From Planctomycetia bacterium (GTDB taxonomy: Bacteria; Planctomycetota; Phycisphaerae; Phycisphaerales; SM1A02), in the NCBI GenBank assembly GCA_005790565.1, contig SXUJ01000023.1, forward strand, positions 1-40,566: a stretch of DNA of 40,566 bases, written 5' to 3'. The position numbers and the translations under genes were made by a program. This document shows, in pieces, positions 7,548 through 15,457 of this stretch. Numbering within the stretch: position 1 is the first letter of the stretch; every line of letters begins with the position of its first letter. The notes under the pieces were generated by a model. The model made no database searches. It was given only the letters and a program-made list of their open reading frames with translations, and was not told where the DNA came from.

Positions 7548-9131
7548 CGCGCCCGATTTCTTTGTTGGATCGGGCATAAGCGCCTCAAGCGCGCGCTCTC
7601 GGAAAACCAGAGGCAACTCGACGAAGAACCGAGCGCCACTTCCGCGCGCAGATTGCAATCCGACGCTTCCGCCCAAGCGATCCGCGAGTTCCTTGCAAAT
7701 GGCGAGGCCGAGCCCCGTTCCGGAATGCTCCCGCGTGTGGCTCGCGTCAACTTGGCGGAACTTCTCGAAGACGGTGTCTTGCATGTCTTCGGGAATTCCG
7801 GGGCCTTCATCGATGACCCAGACGCGCACACCCACCGAGCGTTCCTGACGCACCATTCGCTCAGCCGTAACCCGAACACGCGTGCCGGCGGGAGAGAACT
7901 TGATCGCGTTGGAGAGGAAGTTGTAGAGAATCTGCTGCAACTTTCCAGGATCCGTTTCCACGCTTGGAAGACCATCCTCGACCGAAGCCTCGATCGCGAT
8001 CTCCTTACGCTGCGCCTGCGGCCGCATGATCGCCTGCAATCCTTCGAGCAGCTCCGGCACATCGGTGGGACCGATGGAAAGTTCCACGCGGCCCGCTTCG
8101 ATCTTCGCCATCTGCAGGAGTTCGTTGATCATCTCCAGCAAACTGCGACCGCTCGTGAGAATGTTTCCGATGTATCGAAGGCGCTTCGGATCCGCGTTCG
8201 CGTCGTTCTGTGCAAGTTCCTCAAGAAGTTCCGCGAACCCAACGATCGAGTTGAGTGGCGTTCGCAATTCGTGTGAGACATTCGCCAGAAACTCGCTCTT
8301 CAAACGAATTGACTCAAACATCCCGACATTCGCCTCGGCGAGTTCGCCAAGTTTGAGATCGAGACCCTCGTTCACCGCGCGAAGCTGACGCTGGCCATCC
8401 TCAAGTCGCGCGAGCATGCCGTCGAACGCCTTCGACAACCGCTCGAAGTCATCGCCCGTCTGCAAACTACTCCGAAGCTGGAGATTTCCCTGCTCCACCT
8501 TTTCCGCAACGGAAGTGAGCGCTCGCACCGGACGAAACACGACGCGCTTGAGAATGATGGTGAAGACGGCAATCGCAAGCACCCCGGCGCAGAGTCCGCC
8601 AATGAGGATCGCGACGCGATTCTGCAGGATCTGTGCTTCCGCAAACTCGCTTGTGCGATCAATGAGCAGAATCGCGACAAGGTCATCCGGCCGACTCACG
8701 GCCGCGATGCGGGGCGACCAGTCCATAAACCGGCCATCCGTGATCCGTTGCGCATCGACTGCGCGAATCGCTCGCGCGTAGCGGTAGAAAATCCCGTCGC
8801 GCGCAGGTGCGTTCCCGAACAACTCGACGGTCTTCGGATTCGCTTCAAACTGCACGACCGCGTCGCGCGCAAACTGATCGGGCTCGTCCTCAAACACGAT
8901 TGCATCGAGGCGAATGAATCGGATTGGAATCGACGCGCCTTCGCTGCGTCCAATCGCAATGCCATCCTCAAACCAAGTGTCGGCAAGCTGACGGCTGACT
9001 TCGAGTTGGTTTTCACGCACCATTGTCGCGGTGCGCATCCACGGCACGCTCAGCGCGCCTGCGATGATCGTGAAGACCGCGGCTCCAAAGAGCATCTGGC
9101 ACTTCGTCGCGAGTGAGATCCCTTGCGCCAT
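7536..9131 (-). CDS. Membrane sensor histidine kinase (orphan)
   Basis: This 531-residue sensor has TM1 at residues about 10-33, a periplasmic sensor domain of about 135 residues, TM2 at about 171-195 and a HAMP linker at about 196-249. A short coiled coil leads to the HisKA dimerisation domain with the phospho-accepting His287 in VSHELRTP. The HATPase_c domain has the N box (NFLSNAIKF, Asn408), G1 (DEGPGIP, 441-447) and G2 (GTGLGLAI, 471-478), so all catalytic motifs are intact. It should autophosphorylate and pass phosphate to a response regulator, but none is encoded nearby. The start MAQGIS (9129-9131) was chosen because it directly precedes TM1 and lies 10 bases after a TACAAT box. Confidence 0.9.
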   Translation of the reverse strand: MAQGISLATKCQMLFGAAVFTIIAGALSVPWMRTATMVRENQLEVSRQLADTWFEDGIAIGRSEGASIPIRFIRLDAIVFEDEPDQFARDAVVQFEANPKTVELFGNAPARDGIFYRYARAIRAVDAQRITDGRFMDWSPRIAAVSRPDDLVAILLIDRTSEFAEAQILQNRVAILIGGLCAGVLAIAVFTIILKRVVFRPVRALTSVAEKVEQGNLQLRSSLQTGDDFERLSKAFDGMLARLEDGQRQLRAVNEGLDLKLGELAEANVGMFESIRLKSEFLANVSHELRTPLNSIVGFAELLEELAQNDANADPKRLRYIGNILTSGRSLLEMINELLQMAKIEAGRVELSIGPTDVPELLEGLQAIMRPQAQRKEIAIEASVEDGLPSVETDPGKLQQILYNFLSNAIKFSPAGTRVRVTAERMVRQERSVGVRVWVIDEGPGIPEDMQDTVFEKFRQVDASHTREHSGTGLGLAICKELADRLGGSVGLQSARGSGARFFVELPLVFRERALEALMPDPTKKSGASLR

Positions 9132-9141
9132 GTCGGCGAAG

Positions 9142-9147
9142 ATTGTA
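9142..9147 (-). promoter_or_regulatory. TACAAT -10 box of the histidine kinase gene
   Basis: On the minus strand TACAAT ends 10 bases before the ATG at 9131, predicting a leader of only about three bases. No convincing -35 is visible. Confidence 0.4.
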
Positions 9148-9204
9148 GGAAATGAGACGAGGTGCGTTTGTCGCGGCTCCCCCGCAACGCATCCGATCGC
9201 GCAG

Positions 9205-9210
9205 TATCCT
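9205..9210 (+). promoter_or_regulatory. TATCCT -10 box, leaderless start predicted
   Basis: TATCCT ends 6 bases before the ATG at 9217 of the zinc-ribbon gene. This supports that start over the ATG at 9253. Confidence 0.45.
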
Positions 9211-9216
9211 GCTTGG

Positions 9217-9564
9217 ATGTTTCGAGCAGGTACGGATACCAACGATGTCAAGATGGAAGATGTGCTTTGCGACTTCTGCCTCAAGGCGTGGACGGCGGAC
9301 CTCGCGTTCATGGAGGGGCATCACGGCAGCCACATTTGCGGCGGTTGTCTGGCCGATGCCTTCCGATCGGCCGTGCTTTACGCGGGCGATCCCCCCTTCG
9401 TTGACATGTCGACCTGCTCTTGCACGATGTGCCTCGAATCACGCACCGAACCCAGCTACGAGAGCCCCAAGCGTGATGCGCATATCTGCCGCCGGTGCGT
9501 CAAGATGGCTGCAGTGACCCTTGAACGCGATGCCGAGCTCGGTTGGAAACGACCCGATCGCTAG
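9217..9564 (+). CDS. Small double zinc-ribbon protein
   Basis: This 115-residue protein carries four CxxC pairs: CDFC (residues about 17-20), CGGC, CTMC and CRRC. Together they form two treble-clef/zinc-ribbon sites of the ClpX zf-C4 type (LCDFC...GSHICGGCL and CSCTMCLESR...AHICRRCVKMA). It has no ATPase domain, so it is a free-standing zinc finger. I recall similar short proteins in planctomycetes but know of no function; adaptor or nucleic-acid binding is speculation. It is divergent from the histidine kinase gene with 85 bases between starts. Confidence 0.7.
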   Translation: MFRAGTDTNDVKMEDVLCDFCLKAWTADLAFMEGHHGSHICGGCLADAFRSAVLYAGDPPFVDMSTCSCTMCLESRTEPSYESPKRDAHICRRCVKMAAVTLERDAELGWKRPDR

Positions 9565-9595
9565 TGAGTCCACGCGAGAATCTGCGGCAGTCCCC

Positions 9596-10252
9596 TCAGT
9601 CGATGCGCCGAAGCGTCATCGCGTGGAAGGGTCGCCCCTCACGGCGAAACTTGCGCTCAAAGTTGGTCCCCACCAACTCGCCCGCGCCCGCACTCTGCGG
9701 CGGAGCAAACGCACCCCGTGAAAACAGGTGCGGCGCCCTCTCGATGTGCTCGATGTCCCATTGCCACAGCGCGTCGTGATCCGTGACGATGCGAAGTTCG
9801 CCGCCTTTGGTGAGCACGCGATGAAAATCGGCAAGCGTCTGATCTTGCACCACTCGCCGCTTGTGATGTCGAGTCTTCGGCCACGGGTCACTGAAATAGA
9901 GATGGAGTACTTGCGCGACGCCATCGTCGACCCAATGTCGAATGAACTGCGTCGCATCCCCTCGGAGAATTCGCACATTCGTCAAGCCGCTTCGGCGCAC
10001 CCGATCCGCTGCGTACTTCCAAAACTCTCCTGTCCATTCGATGCCGAGGAAGTTGGTTTCCGGCTCCAAGCTCGCCTGCTGCAGCAGAAAAGTTCCCTTT
10101 CCTGACCCGATCTCGATCTCGACTCGCGCGGACGCACGCGGGAAAAAAATGTTGGGATGCAATCGACCAGCATCGGCGCGCGGCAACACCGAGATATCGA
10201 AGCCCGCATCGCCAGCGTCAAGGGAACGACCTTTACCGAGTCCGAATGACAT
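9596..10252 (-). CDS. trmB: tRNA (guanine-N7-)-methyltransferase
   Basis: This 218-residue SAM-dependent methyltransferase makes m7G46 in the tRNA variable loop. Motif I is VEIEIGSGKGTFLL (residues about 44-57). The family signature FSDPWPKTRHHKRR lies at about 120-133, and the C-terminal GTNFERKF block is the usual tRNA-binding TxxE/F element. Length is normal for the family. It starts 20 bases after the hydrolase gene with a perfect AGGAGG site (about 10262-10267, minus strand), as expected for an internal operon gene. Together with RsfS and bS21 upstream it makes a loosely translation-related minus-strand group. Confidence 0.93.
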   Translation of the reverse strand: MSFGLGKGRSLDAGDAGFDISVLPRADAGRLHPNIFFPRASARVEIEIGSGKGTFLLQQASLEPETNFLGIEWTGEFWKYAADRVRRSGLTNVRILRGDATQFIRHWVDDGVAQVLHLYFSDPWPKTRHHKRRVVQDQTLADFHRVLTKGGELRIVTDHDALWQWDIEHIERAPHLFSRGAFAPPQSAGAGELVGTNFERKFRREGRPFHAMTLRRID

Positions 10253-10272
10253 CGCGTGACAACCTCCTGAGC

Positions 10273-12288
10273 TCAGAGACTTGCCGGCTTCGGGAGCGTT
10301 GGCTCCAACGGGCGCGACGCCGGTTGCAGACCTTCTGGCACAGAAGCTGGCGCGGTCGACGCCGGAACACCTTCACTCACCTCAGGCAACACCGGTGGCG
10401 TCCGAGCCGAACGCGGGGGCAATTCGCCGCATGTCTTGACGACCCACCCAACCATCTCGTTGAGCGCCGCTGCGTCGAAGGTCGTGTCAATCTCGCCGTA
10501 TTCGCTGGCGCTTCCTGTCGTGCATGGCTGGAAGAGATGATTGAGTCCCGCCCAGAGACGAGTTTGCGCGGGAATTCCGCCCTTCTTCGTTGCCGCTGCT
10601 ATCAACTCAAGATTACGGATCGGATCGACTTGAAGGTCTTTCTCGCCGGCCATCGCGTACACAGGAACGCGGCAACGCTCAAGCGCGCCGATTGGGTCGT
10701 AGGCGACGAAAGTCGACATCCACTTGTCTTGCATGCTCGCCACAGCGTCATCTAACACGCCCTGCAATGCTGGCGCATCGAGCGTCGCGCCGGATGCCGC
10801 GACCTGCGCGCGGAGGAGCACCTCCACCGCCGTGCGAAGTTCTTCAGGACTCAACTTGTCGAGAATGGCATTCATCACTTGCACATGCGCGAGCACGACG
10901 GCCTGCACTGCTGCTTCACTGATCCCTTCCGCGCGCATGATCTCGGCTGTCTGCCAAGAGAGCACTTCCGCACCTCGCTGACCCGGCGCTGCGAGCAGCA
11001 CGATGAAGGAAAGAGCGGCCATCTCAGGATCCGTCGCGCCGCTGCCTTGGTTCTGCCACATCGAAACCAGCGGTGCGATCATGTCGCCTTCGCTGTGACC
11101 AAGCATGCCGATGCGATCACGATCAATCTCTGGAGCGGTCTTGAGAAACTCGCTCGCCGCATCCGCGTCGGTGGCGAAGTCCAGTGAGTCACTGCCCTCG
11201 AATCTCCCCTTCGAGCGACCAGTGCCGCGATCGTCGTACCGAAGGACCGCAACACCCTGCCGTGCAAGCGCATCCGCGATCACCGCAAACGGACGATGCC
11301 CGAGCAACTCTTCATCGCGATTTTGCGCGCCCGAACCACTCACGAGGACGACGGCGGGAAACTTCCCGTCGCGAACGAGCGATGTGTTGGTTGGAATCGT
11401 GAGCGTTCCCGCGAGGGAATGGCCGAACGGATGTGCGATCGCCGCTTCTCGCTCGGTATACGGGAACGGTGGTTGCGGATCCTGCGGGCGACTTCGTCCA
11501 AGGACCTTGTAGCCTGGCGCTGGCTTCAGCGTGAGGGGTGCGGTGAACGGCCCCTGCGTCATACTTCCCACAAGTGATCCATCCGCAGTTCGTTCGAACT
11601 CATAAATCGCGTCGATGCCACCGGGAAGTGTCATTCGGTATCCCTTCGGTGTCTCCACGACAATGAGTGGAATGCCGCGCGCACCTTGCACCGGAATGTC
11701 AATCGCGCCGACCGGACCGAGGTCAGTCTTGCCAATCGCAATCGCCATCGCGATCTGCTGCCCACCCACATGCAGATCTCCCCGCCACGCCTCGTATCCG
11801 ATCAGTTCGCGCAAATCGTAGGTTCGATGCACACTCCACTCCTGCTGCTCACCTTCGACCTTTCCGCTCGGCCCGACAAATCCCCACTTCCCCTGCAGCG
11901 CAGAGTTCGCGGCATCAAGCGTCCCGTCAAAGCGAAGAGACGCGCCGCGAACATCGACGGTGAAGGCGATGTTTGCGCCAATCCATCGCACATCGCGCGC
12001 GGGTGCGTCGAACGCAAGGAGTTGCGGCGCGATGACGCGCACCGTCGTGCGAGCGTCAATCCCACGAGCAATTCGGATGAAGGTGAACAACTTCTGATCT
12101 GGAGCGTTCGCCACCTCTCCACTTCCGACCCACGCACCATCAAGCGTTGGCGAAGCGGCGACTGGTGCCGCCTGTGCGGGCGGGTTCGCAAACGCATCTT
12201 GCGCGCTGGCCCGCGTTAGGCTGGGTGCGAAGCCGAAGAGACCCAAGCACGCGATCCGGAGAGAAATGCAGAGGGTTCGTCGGCTCAT
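10273..12288 (-). CDS. Secreted alpha/beta hydrolase (dienelactone hydrolase-like)
   Basis: This 671-residue protein has a Sec signal peptide (residues 1-30, ending TRASAQ). The N-terminal half (about 45-270) is beta-rich and unassigned. The C-terminal half is an alpha/beta hydrolase: VVLVSGSGAQNRDE (oxyanion region, about 313-326), YDDRGTGRSKG (351-361), the nucleophile elbow GHSEG with Ser399, an acid around AGEKDLQVDP, and a His in AGLNHLFQP. The peptidase-S9/BAAT-like Xaa-Ser-Gly arrangement suggests a periplasmic esterase or peptidase, with the substrate unknown. In close relatives the residue after GHSEG is usually Gly; here it is Asp. The last 60 residues are Pro/Ala/Ser-rich. A TAAACT box (12295-12300) ends 6 bases before the start. 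Confidence 0.85.
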   Translation of the reverse strand: MSRRTLCISLRIACLGLFGFAPSLTRASAQDAFANPPAQAAPVAASPTLDGAWVGSGEVANAPDQKLFTFIRIARGIDARTTVRVIAPQLLAFDAPARDVRWIGANIAFTVDVRGASLRFDGTLDAANSALQGKWGFVGPSGKVEGEQQEWSVHRTYDLRELIGYEAWRGDLHVGGQQIAMAIAIGKTDLGPVGAIDIPVQGARGIPLIVVETPKGYRMTLPGGIDAIYEFERTADGSLVGSMTQGPFTAPLTLKPAPGYKVLGRSRPQDPQPPFPYTEREAAIAHPFGHSLAGTLTIPTNTSLVRDGKFPAVVLVSGSGAQNRDEELLGHRPFAVIADALARQGVAVLRYDDRGTGRSKGRFEGSDSLDFATDADAASEFLKTAPEIDRDRIGMLGHSEGDMIAPLVSMWQNQGSGATDPEMAALSFIVLLAAPGQRGAEVLSWQTAEIMRAEGISEAAVQAVVLAHVQVMNAILDKLSPEELRTAVEVLLRAQVAASGATLDAPALQGVLDDAVASMQDKWMSTFVAYDPIGALERCRVPVYAMAGEKDLQVDPIRNLELIAAATKKGGIPAQTRLWAGLNHLFQPCTTGSASEYGEIDTTFDAAALNEMVGWVVKTCGELPPRSARTPPVLPEVSEGVPASTAPASVPEGLQPASRPLEPTLPKPASL

Positions 12289-12294
12289 AGTTGG

Positions 12295-12300
12295 AGTTTA
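12295..12300 (-). promoter_or_regulatory. TAAACT -10 box, leaderless start predicted
   Basis: On the minus strand TAAACT ends 6 bases before the hydrolase ATG at 12288, predicting an internal leaderless promoter separate from that of rsfS. Confidence 0.45.
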
Positions 12301-12334
12301 CCGAACCGCCTACCTGCGGACGCAGCGACGAGGA

Positions 12335-12784
12335 TCACGCCGAAGCATCTTGCGATTCAGCCTGCTCGCCACTTCTGCCAACCGTCGGTGAACCCCGCGT
12401 CTCAGCATCATTCACCCGTTGCCATCGGATCCGCTTGCTTCCGGTGTAGAGCAACTCGAGGTCGTAGTACATGCGCTGCTCTGGCTCAAACAGGTGCACA
12501 ACCACCTCCACGAAATCAACGACCACCCAAGTCGTCCCAGTATCTGCAGAGTTTCGATAGGGGGCGTTGCCCTGCGCCTTGCCGAGATCTTCACAACCCT
12601 GCGCGGTGGAGCGCATCTGCCGCTGACTCGTGCCCGACGCGATGAGAATAAAGTCCGTTTCCGGTCGACGACCGCGAACATCCAACAACGTGACGTCTGT
12701 GCACTTCGAGTCATGGACAGTTCTCGCGAGTTCAATGGCGAACGCGAGGACTTGTTCGGGGTCGGAAGATGATCTTGAGCGCAT
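12335..12784 (-). CDS. rsfS: Ribosomal silencing factor RsfS
   Basis: This 149-residue protein carries the full RsfS/Iojap domain: VTLLDVRGRRPETDFILIASGTSQRQMRSTA (residues about 32-62), then TGTTWVVVDFVEVVVHLFEPEQRMYYDLELLY (about 88-119). RsfS binds uL14 on the 50S subunit and blocks joining to the 30S in slow growth. The 30 C-terminal residues are a charged, non-conserved tail. The start at 12784 is chosen over 12802 because a TAGGTT box (12792-12797, minus) ends 7 bases upstream and the shorter N-terminus fits the family. It lies downstream of rpsU but behind that gene's terminator. Confidence 0.92.
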   Translation of the reverse strand: MRSRSSSDPEQVLAFAIELARTVHDSKCTDVTLLDVRGRRPETDFILIASGTSQRQMRSTAQGCEDLGKAQGNAPYRNSADTGTTWVVVDFVEVVVHLFEPEQRMYYDLELLYTGSKRIRWQRVNDAETRGSPTVGRSGEQAESQDASA

Positions 12785-12791
12785 GGGAAGG

Positions 12792-12797
12792 AACCTA
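12792..12797 (-). promoter_or_regulatory. TAGGTT -10 box, leaderless start predicted
   Basis: On the minus strand TAGGTT ends 7 bases before the rsfS ATG at 12784, placing the predicted transcript start at the start codon. Confidence 0.45.
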
Positions 12798-12844
12798 ACC
12801 AAGAGGTGCGAAAGAGTCGCGCACCATCGTGCAAATCATTCGGG

Positions 12845-12885
12845 AAGAAAACGCGCGCCGCTCCAGAATCCGGGCGCGGCGCGCG
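12845..12885 (-). terminator. Rho-independent terminator of rpsU
   Basis: On the minus strand a 10-bp all-GC stem (12876-12885 with 12852-12861) around a 14-base loop is followed directly by TTTTCTT (12845-12851). It lies 39 bases after the bS21 stop codon and separates rpsU from rsfS. Confidence 0.85.
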
Positions 12886-12924
12886 ATGACATCAATGCTG
12901 CGCAGACTCGTTCGAGCGCGAGGA

Positions 12925-13236
12925 TTATCGCGACGAACTGGAACTGCGAGACGAATCTGATCGGCCTGGTCCGCGGCGACCGCCACGACCACCAGCCTTG
13001 GGGCCACTCGCAGGAGCAGCCGGTGCGCCACCACGAGCAGCCCGCAGGGCCGCGCCGGGGTTCACAGGTCGCGGCTCAAATCGGCGAGCCTCGCGGCGAT
13101 TGCGCTCCGAGGGCTTCTCGTAATGCGCGCGGCGCTTGAGTTCCTTCGTCAAACCTTCCTTCTCGCAGAGCTTCTTGAATCGACGGAGCATTTGCTCGAC
13201 GGACTCGCCACCACGAGACTTCACACGAATAGCCAT
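12925..13236 (-). CDS. rpsU: 30S ribosomal protein bS21 with long C-terminal tail
   Basis: This 103-residue protein has residues 1-52 that are canonical bS21 (MAIRVKSRGGESVEQMLRRFKKLCEKEG, then KRRAHYEKPSERNRREARR). bS21 sits near the anti-Shine-Dalgarno end of 16S rRNA and assists initiation. About 45 further residues follow, rich in Gly, Ala, Arg and Ser (GGRGGRRGPGRSDSSRSS), while the usual family length is 60-75. The start ATG at 13236 has AAGGA eight bases upstream, and a longer leader is likely (promoter near 13330-13361). It ends with its own terminator, so it is monocistronic. Confidence 0.93.
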   Translation of the reverse strand: MAIRVKSRGGESVEQMLRRFKKLCEKEGLTKELKRRAHYEKPSERNRREARRFEPRPVNPGAALRAARGGAPAAPASGPKAGGRGGRRGPGRSDSSRSSSSSR

Positions 13237-13329
13237 GAGAAAAATCCTTGAACGACAAACAGTGCCGCGCGCAACGCGGTCTTCAAGCGCCTCAGTTCCG
13301 TCCCGACGCGGGAGCGGAATGCCGAGTCG

Positions 13330-13361
13330 CCTATAAGAATGGCAAGTGCCGTTCGAGTCAA
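13330..13361 (-). promoter_or_regulatory. Possible rpsU promoter
   Basis: On the minus strand TTGACT (13356-13361) is followed by TTATAG/TATAGG (13330-13336) with 19-20 bases between, longer than the optimum. It would give a leader of nearly 90 bases for bS21. Confidence 0.3.
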
Positions 13362-13476
13362 GCGACGGATCGGCAAATATGCCCCGCTTCAGCCAATCGC
13401 GCTGACCGGATAACATCTCGAAGGCGGCACCGCGCAGCTCCCAGGGGCCGAAACTGCACCAGGAAAGACCGATCGC

Positions 13477-14205
13477 ATGCCCCTCCTCGTCGATGCGTCC
13501 AATGTCCTGCTCGCGCAAGGCGCCCTTTCGCCGGAATTCGCCGGACCAAGCGTTGATGACCTCACCCGCTTCATCGCTCTCAGCCGATTTGGCCGCGATC
13601 TTGCGTGGATCGTTTGCGACCACCATGTTTCAACGCTCCGAAGCGGCGGGATCATCATCGAGGGTCCGGGCGCGTGTGCAAGCGCCGACGATCGGCTGAT
13701 GGAGGTACTCGCCGAGTCGAGTGCGGCCCGTCGATTCACTGTCGTGACGAGCGATCGTGCACTCGCGACACGCGCGCGAAGATTCGGCGCGAGCATTTGC
13801 GCGAGTGATGAGTTTCTTCGAATGCTCGAGCACGATGTCCGCGCCGCGGGAACTCGCGCACGGTCGCCGATCACGCCGTCGCCGCGCGCGCTCGTGCCGC
13901 TCTCACGCCCACAAGTCTCCCGCTGGATGAAGGCATTTGATCTCTCCGACGAACTCCTTGCGCTGCAGAGTGCCGCGGCGTTGCCTCGGATCGACAGCAA
14001 ACCGCTCCCGAAACCGATCACAGCGATGTTGGAGGCGACTCCGAGAGAGGCGGATCTCTTCGCGTTCCTCGACGCACCGAGCGGCGACGCGATCCTCGAC
14101 GCCCTCGCAAGTCTCGACAGCAAATCCATTGAGGCGCTCATGGAACGATTTCAGCCTCCGATGCCCAGAGAAACAAAGCCCACGCCTCACAAGCGGAAAC
14201 AATAG
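13477..14205 (+). CDS. NYN/PIN-like (YacP-type) nuclease-domain protein
   Basis: This 242-residue cytoplasmic protein has an N-terminal 120 residues that follow the NYN/YacP fold. It opens LLVDASNVLL with the first metal-binding Asp at residue 6. SADDRLMEVLAES (about 71-83) supplies the central acidic pair, and VVTSDRALATRARRFGA (about 89-105) carries the last Asp. YacP/Rae1-like proteins are ribosome-associated or RNA-cleaving endonucleases. The remaining 120 residues are helical and not recognised, ending in a basic tail. It is divergent from rpsU, and AGGAAAG lies upstream of the ATG. Nuclease activity is inferred from the fold only. Confidence 0.8.
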   Translation: MPLLVDASNVLLAQGALSPEFAGPSVDDLTRFIALSRFGRDLAWIVCDHHVSTLRSGGIIIEGPGACASADDRLMEVLAESSAARRFTVVTSDRALATRARRFGASICASDEFLRMLEHDVRAAGTRARSPITPSPRALVPLSRPQVSRWMKAFDLSDELLALQSAAALPRIDSKPLPKPITAMLEATPREADLFAFLDAPSGDAILDALASLDSKSIEALMERFQPPMPRETKPTPHKRKQ

Positions 14206-14217
14206 TCACTCACCGAT

Positions 14218-14223
14218 TATGAT
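14218..14223 (+). promoter_or_regulatory. TATGAT -10 box, leaderless start predicted
   Basis: TATGAT ends 8 bases before the pdxH ATG at 14232. It is the closest to consensus of the leaderless-type boxes here. Confidence 0.5.
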
Positions 14224-14231
14224 CGCGCGCA

Positions 14232-14879
14232 ATGATTGACGCGCAATCACCCACCGCCCCTGCATTCGACTTCGACCATCCACCGAGCGAACCTGTCGCA
14301 GCGTGCGTCGCGTGGTTTGAAGAAGCGAAGCAGCCATCCATTCCAAACCCCAATGCGATGACGCTCGCGACGGTCGACGCGAATGGGCAACCCAGTGCGC
14401 GCATCATGTTGATGCGCGGCTTCGATGCTCGAGGCGCGGTCTACTTCACCAACTTCGAATCGCGCAAGGGCTGCGCGATGCATGTGCATCCGCGCGTGTC
14501 GCTGCTGTTCTTCTGGGACACGATGAATCGGCAGATTCGAATTGAAGGCGCGATCTCACGCATCAGGGACGAAGAGAGCGATGCGTACTTCGCACAGCGC
14601 CCACGCGAAAGTCAGATCAATGCGTGGGCGAGTTCGCAATCGCGACCGATCGCGTCGCGAGAAGCACTCGAAGCGAAGCAAGCGGAGTGGACGGCGAAGT
14701 TTGACGGCGTGGCAGTGCCCCGACCACCCCATTGGGGCGGCACCCGAGTCGCACTCGAACGAGTGGAACTCTGGCAAGGGCATCCGTTCCGACTTCACGA
14801 TCGTGTCCTTTACACGCAACTCCCTCCAAGCCCGCAAGACGAGATCCAGCGATGGCGCGTGGAACGACTCTGTCCGTGA
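14232..14879 (+). CDS. pdxH: Pyridoxamine/pyridoxine 5'-phosphate oxidase
   Basis: This 215-residue FMN enzyme makes pyridoxal 5'-phosphate in the last step of vitamin B6 synthesis and salvage. It shows NAMTLATVDANGQPSARIMLMRGFDARGAVYFTN (FMN-binding strands, residues about 37-70), FESRKG, then RPRESQINAWASSQS (about 117-131), and the C-terminal RPPHWGG...E.WQGHPFRLHDR...W.VERLCP block that closes the active site. Length and all motifs are normal. It starts 26 bases after the NYN gene but has its own -10 box 8 bases from the ATG. It converges on an unknown minus-strand gene with 14 bases between stops. Confidence 0.95.
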   Translation: MIDAQSPTAPAFDFDHPPSEPVAACVAWFEEAKQPSIPNPNAMTLATVDANGQPSARIMLMRGFDARGAVYFTNFESRKGCAMHVHPRVSLLFFWDTMNRQIRIEGAISRIRDEESDAYFAQRPRESQINAWASSQSRPIASREALEAKQAEWTAKFDGVAVPRPPHWGGTRVALERVELWQGHPFRLHDRVLYTQLPPSPQDEIQRWRVERLCP

Positions 14880-14893
14880 TCCTGCGAACGGAA

Positions 14894-15415
14894 CTACTCG
14901 TGACTGTTCTCGAGAAACGCCGGCAATGCACGAACAATGAACCAGTCGAGCGCGCTTCGCGTGGCATTCGCGTCGACACCCCACATGGCCACGCTCGGGT
15001 CGAGAAATTGCATGTCGGCGAGGACTTGCAATTGTCCGTCGACGACATACGCCTTCGGAAGTTTTGTCGCGTAATACGCGGTTGCAGCGTTGGAACTCGG
15101 GTCACCAATCGAAATCGTCGGCTGCAACAGAAGCGCTTTGTCGTTGAGATACCAGAGGTCGGTGAGGATGATCGGTCGCAATCGAGTGCTCGCGTCAGGC
15201 AGGTTTTCGCGCTGCCAATGACGGATCAGTTGGAGCAATCGCATCGCGAGCGGTCGATCACGCATTTCGCTGCGAGGGTGCGCTCCCACAACGACCGGTA
15301 GCAAGCCCGACGAATCGACATCGGAGTCGGGCGGGCACACTGCCCACGCTGCATCGATGGCAACCTCAGACATGCTGTGCGTATGAGAGAGAGGAGGGAA
15401 CTTTTCTTCGCTCAC
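14894..15415 (-). CDS. Conserved-looking protein of unknown function
   Basis: This 173-residue soluble protein has the central segment RPIILTDLWYLNDKALLLQPTISIGDPSSNAATAYYATKLPKAY and a C-terminal WGVDANATRSALDWFIV. I have seen this sentence pattern (LTDLWYLND, PTISIG.P..NA, then an aliphatic 'VDGQL' strand and a tryptophan-Gly motif) in uncharacterised bacterial proteins, but no activity is known to me. The GTG at 15415 with a GGGG-containing site is used as the start; an in-frame ATG at 15373 (MSEVAIDAAW) is the alternative. It lies 42 bases after the membrane-protein gene and is probably co-transcribed with glyA. Confidence 0.65.
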   Translation of the reverse strand: MSEEKFPPLSHTHSMSEVAIDAAWAVCPPDSDVDSSGLLPVVVGAHPRSEMRDRPLAMRLLQLIRHWQRENLPDASTRLRPIILTDLWYLNDKALLLQPTISIGDPSSNAATAYYATKLPKAYVVDGQLQVLADMQFLDPSVAMWGVDANATRSALDWFIVRALPAFLENSHE

Positions 15416-15457
15416 GGAACATCCCCTATCGGCGAAATGGCGGATTCCATTCGCGTT

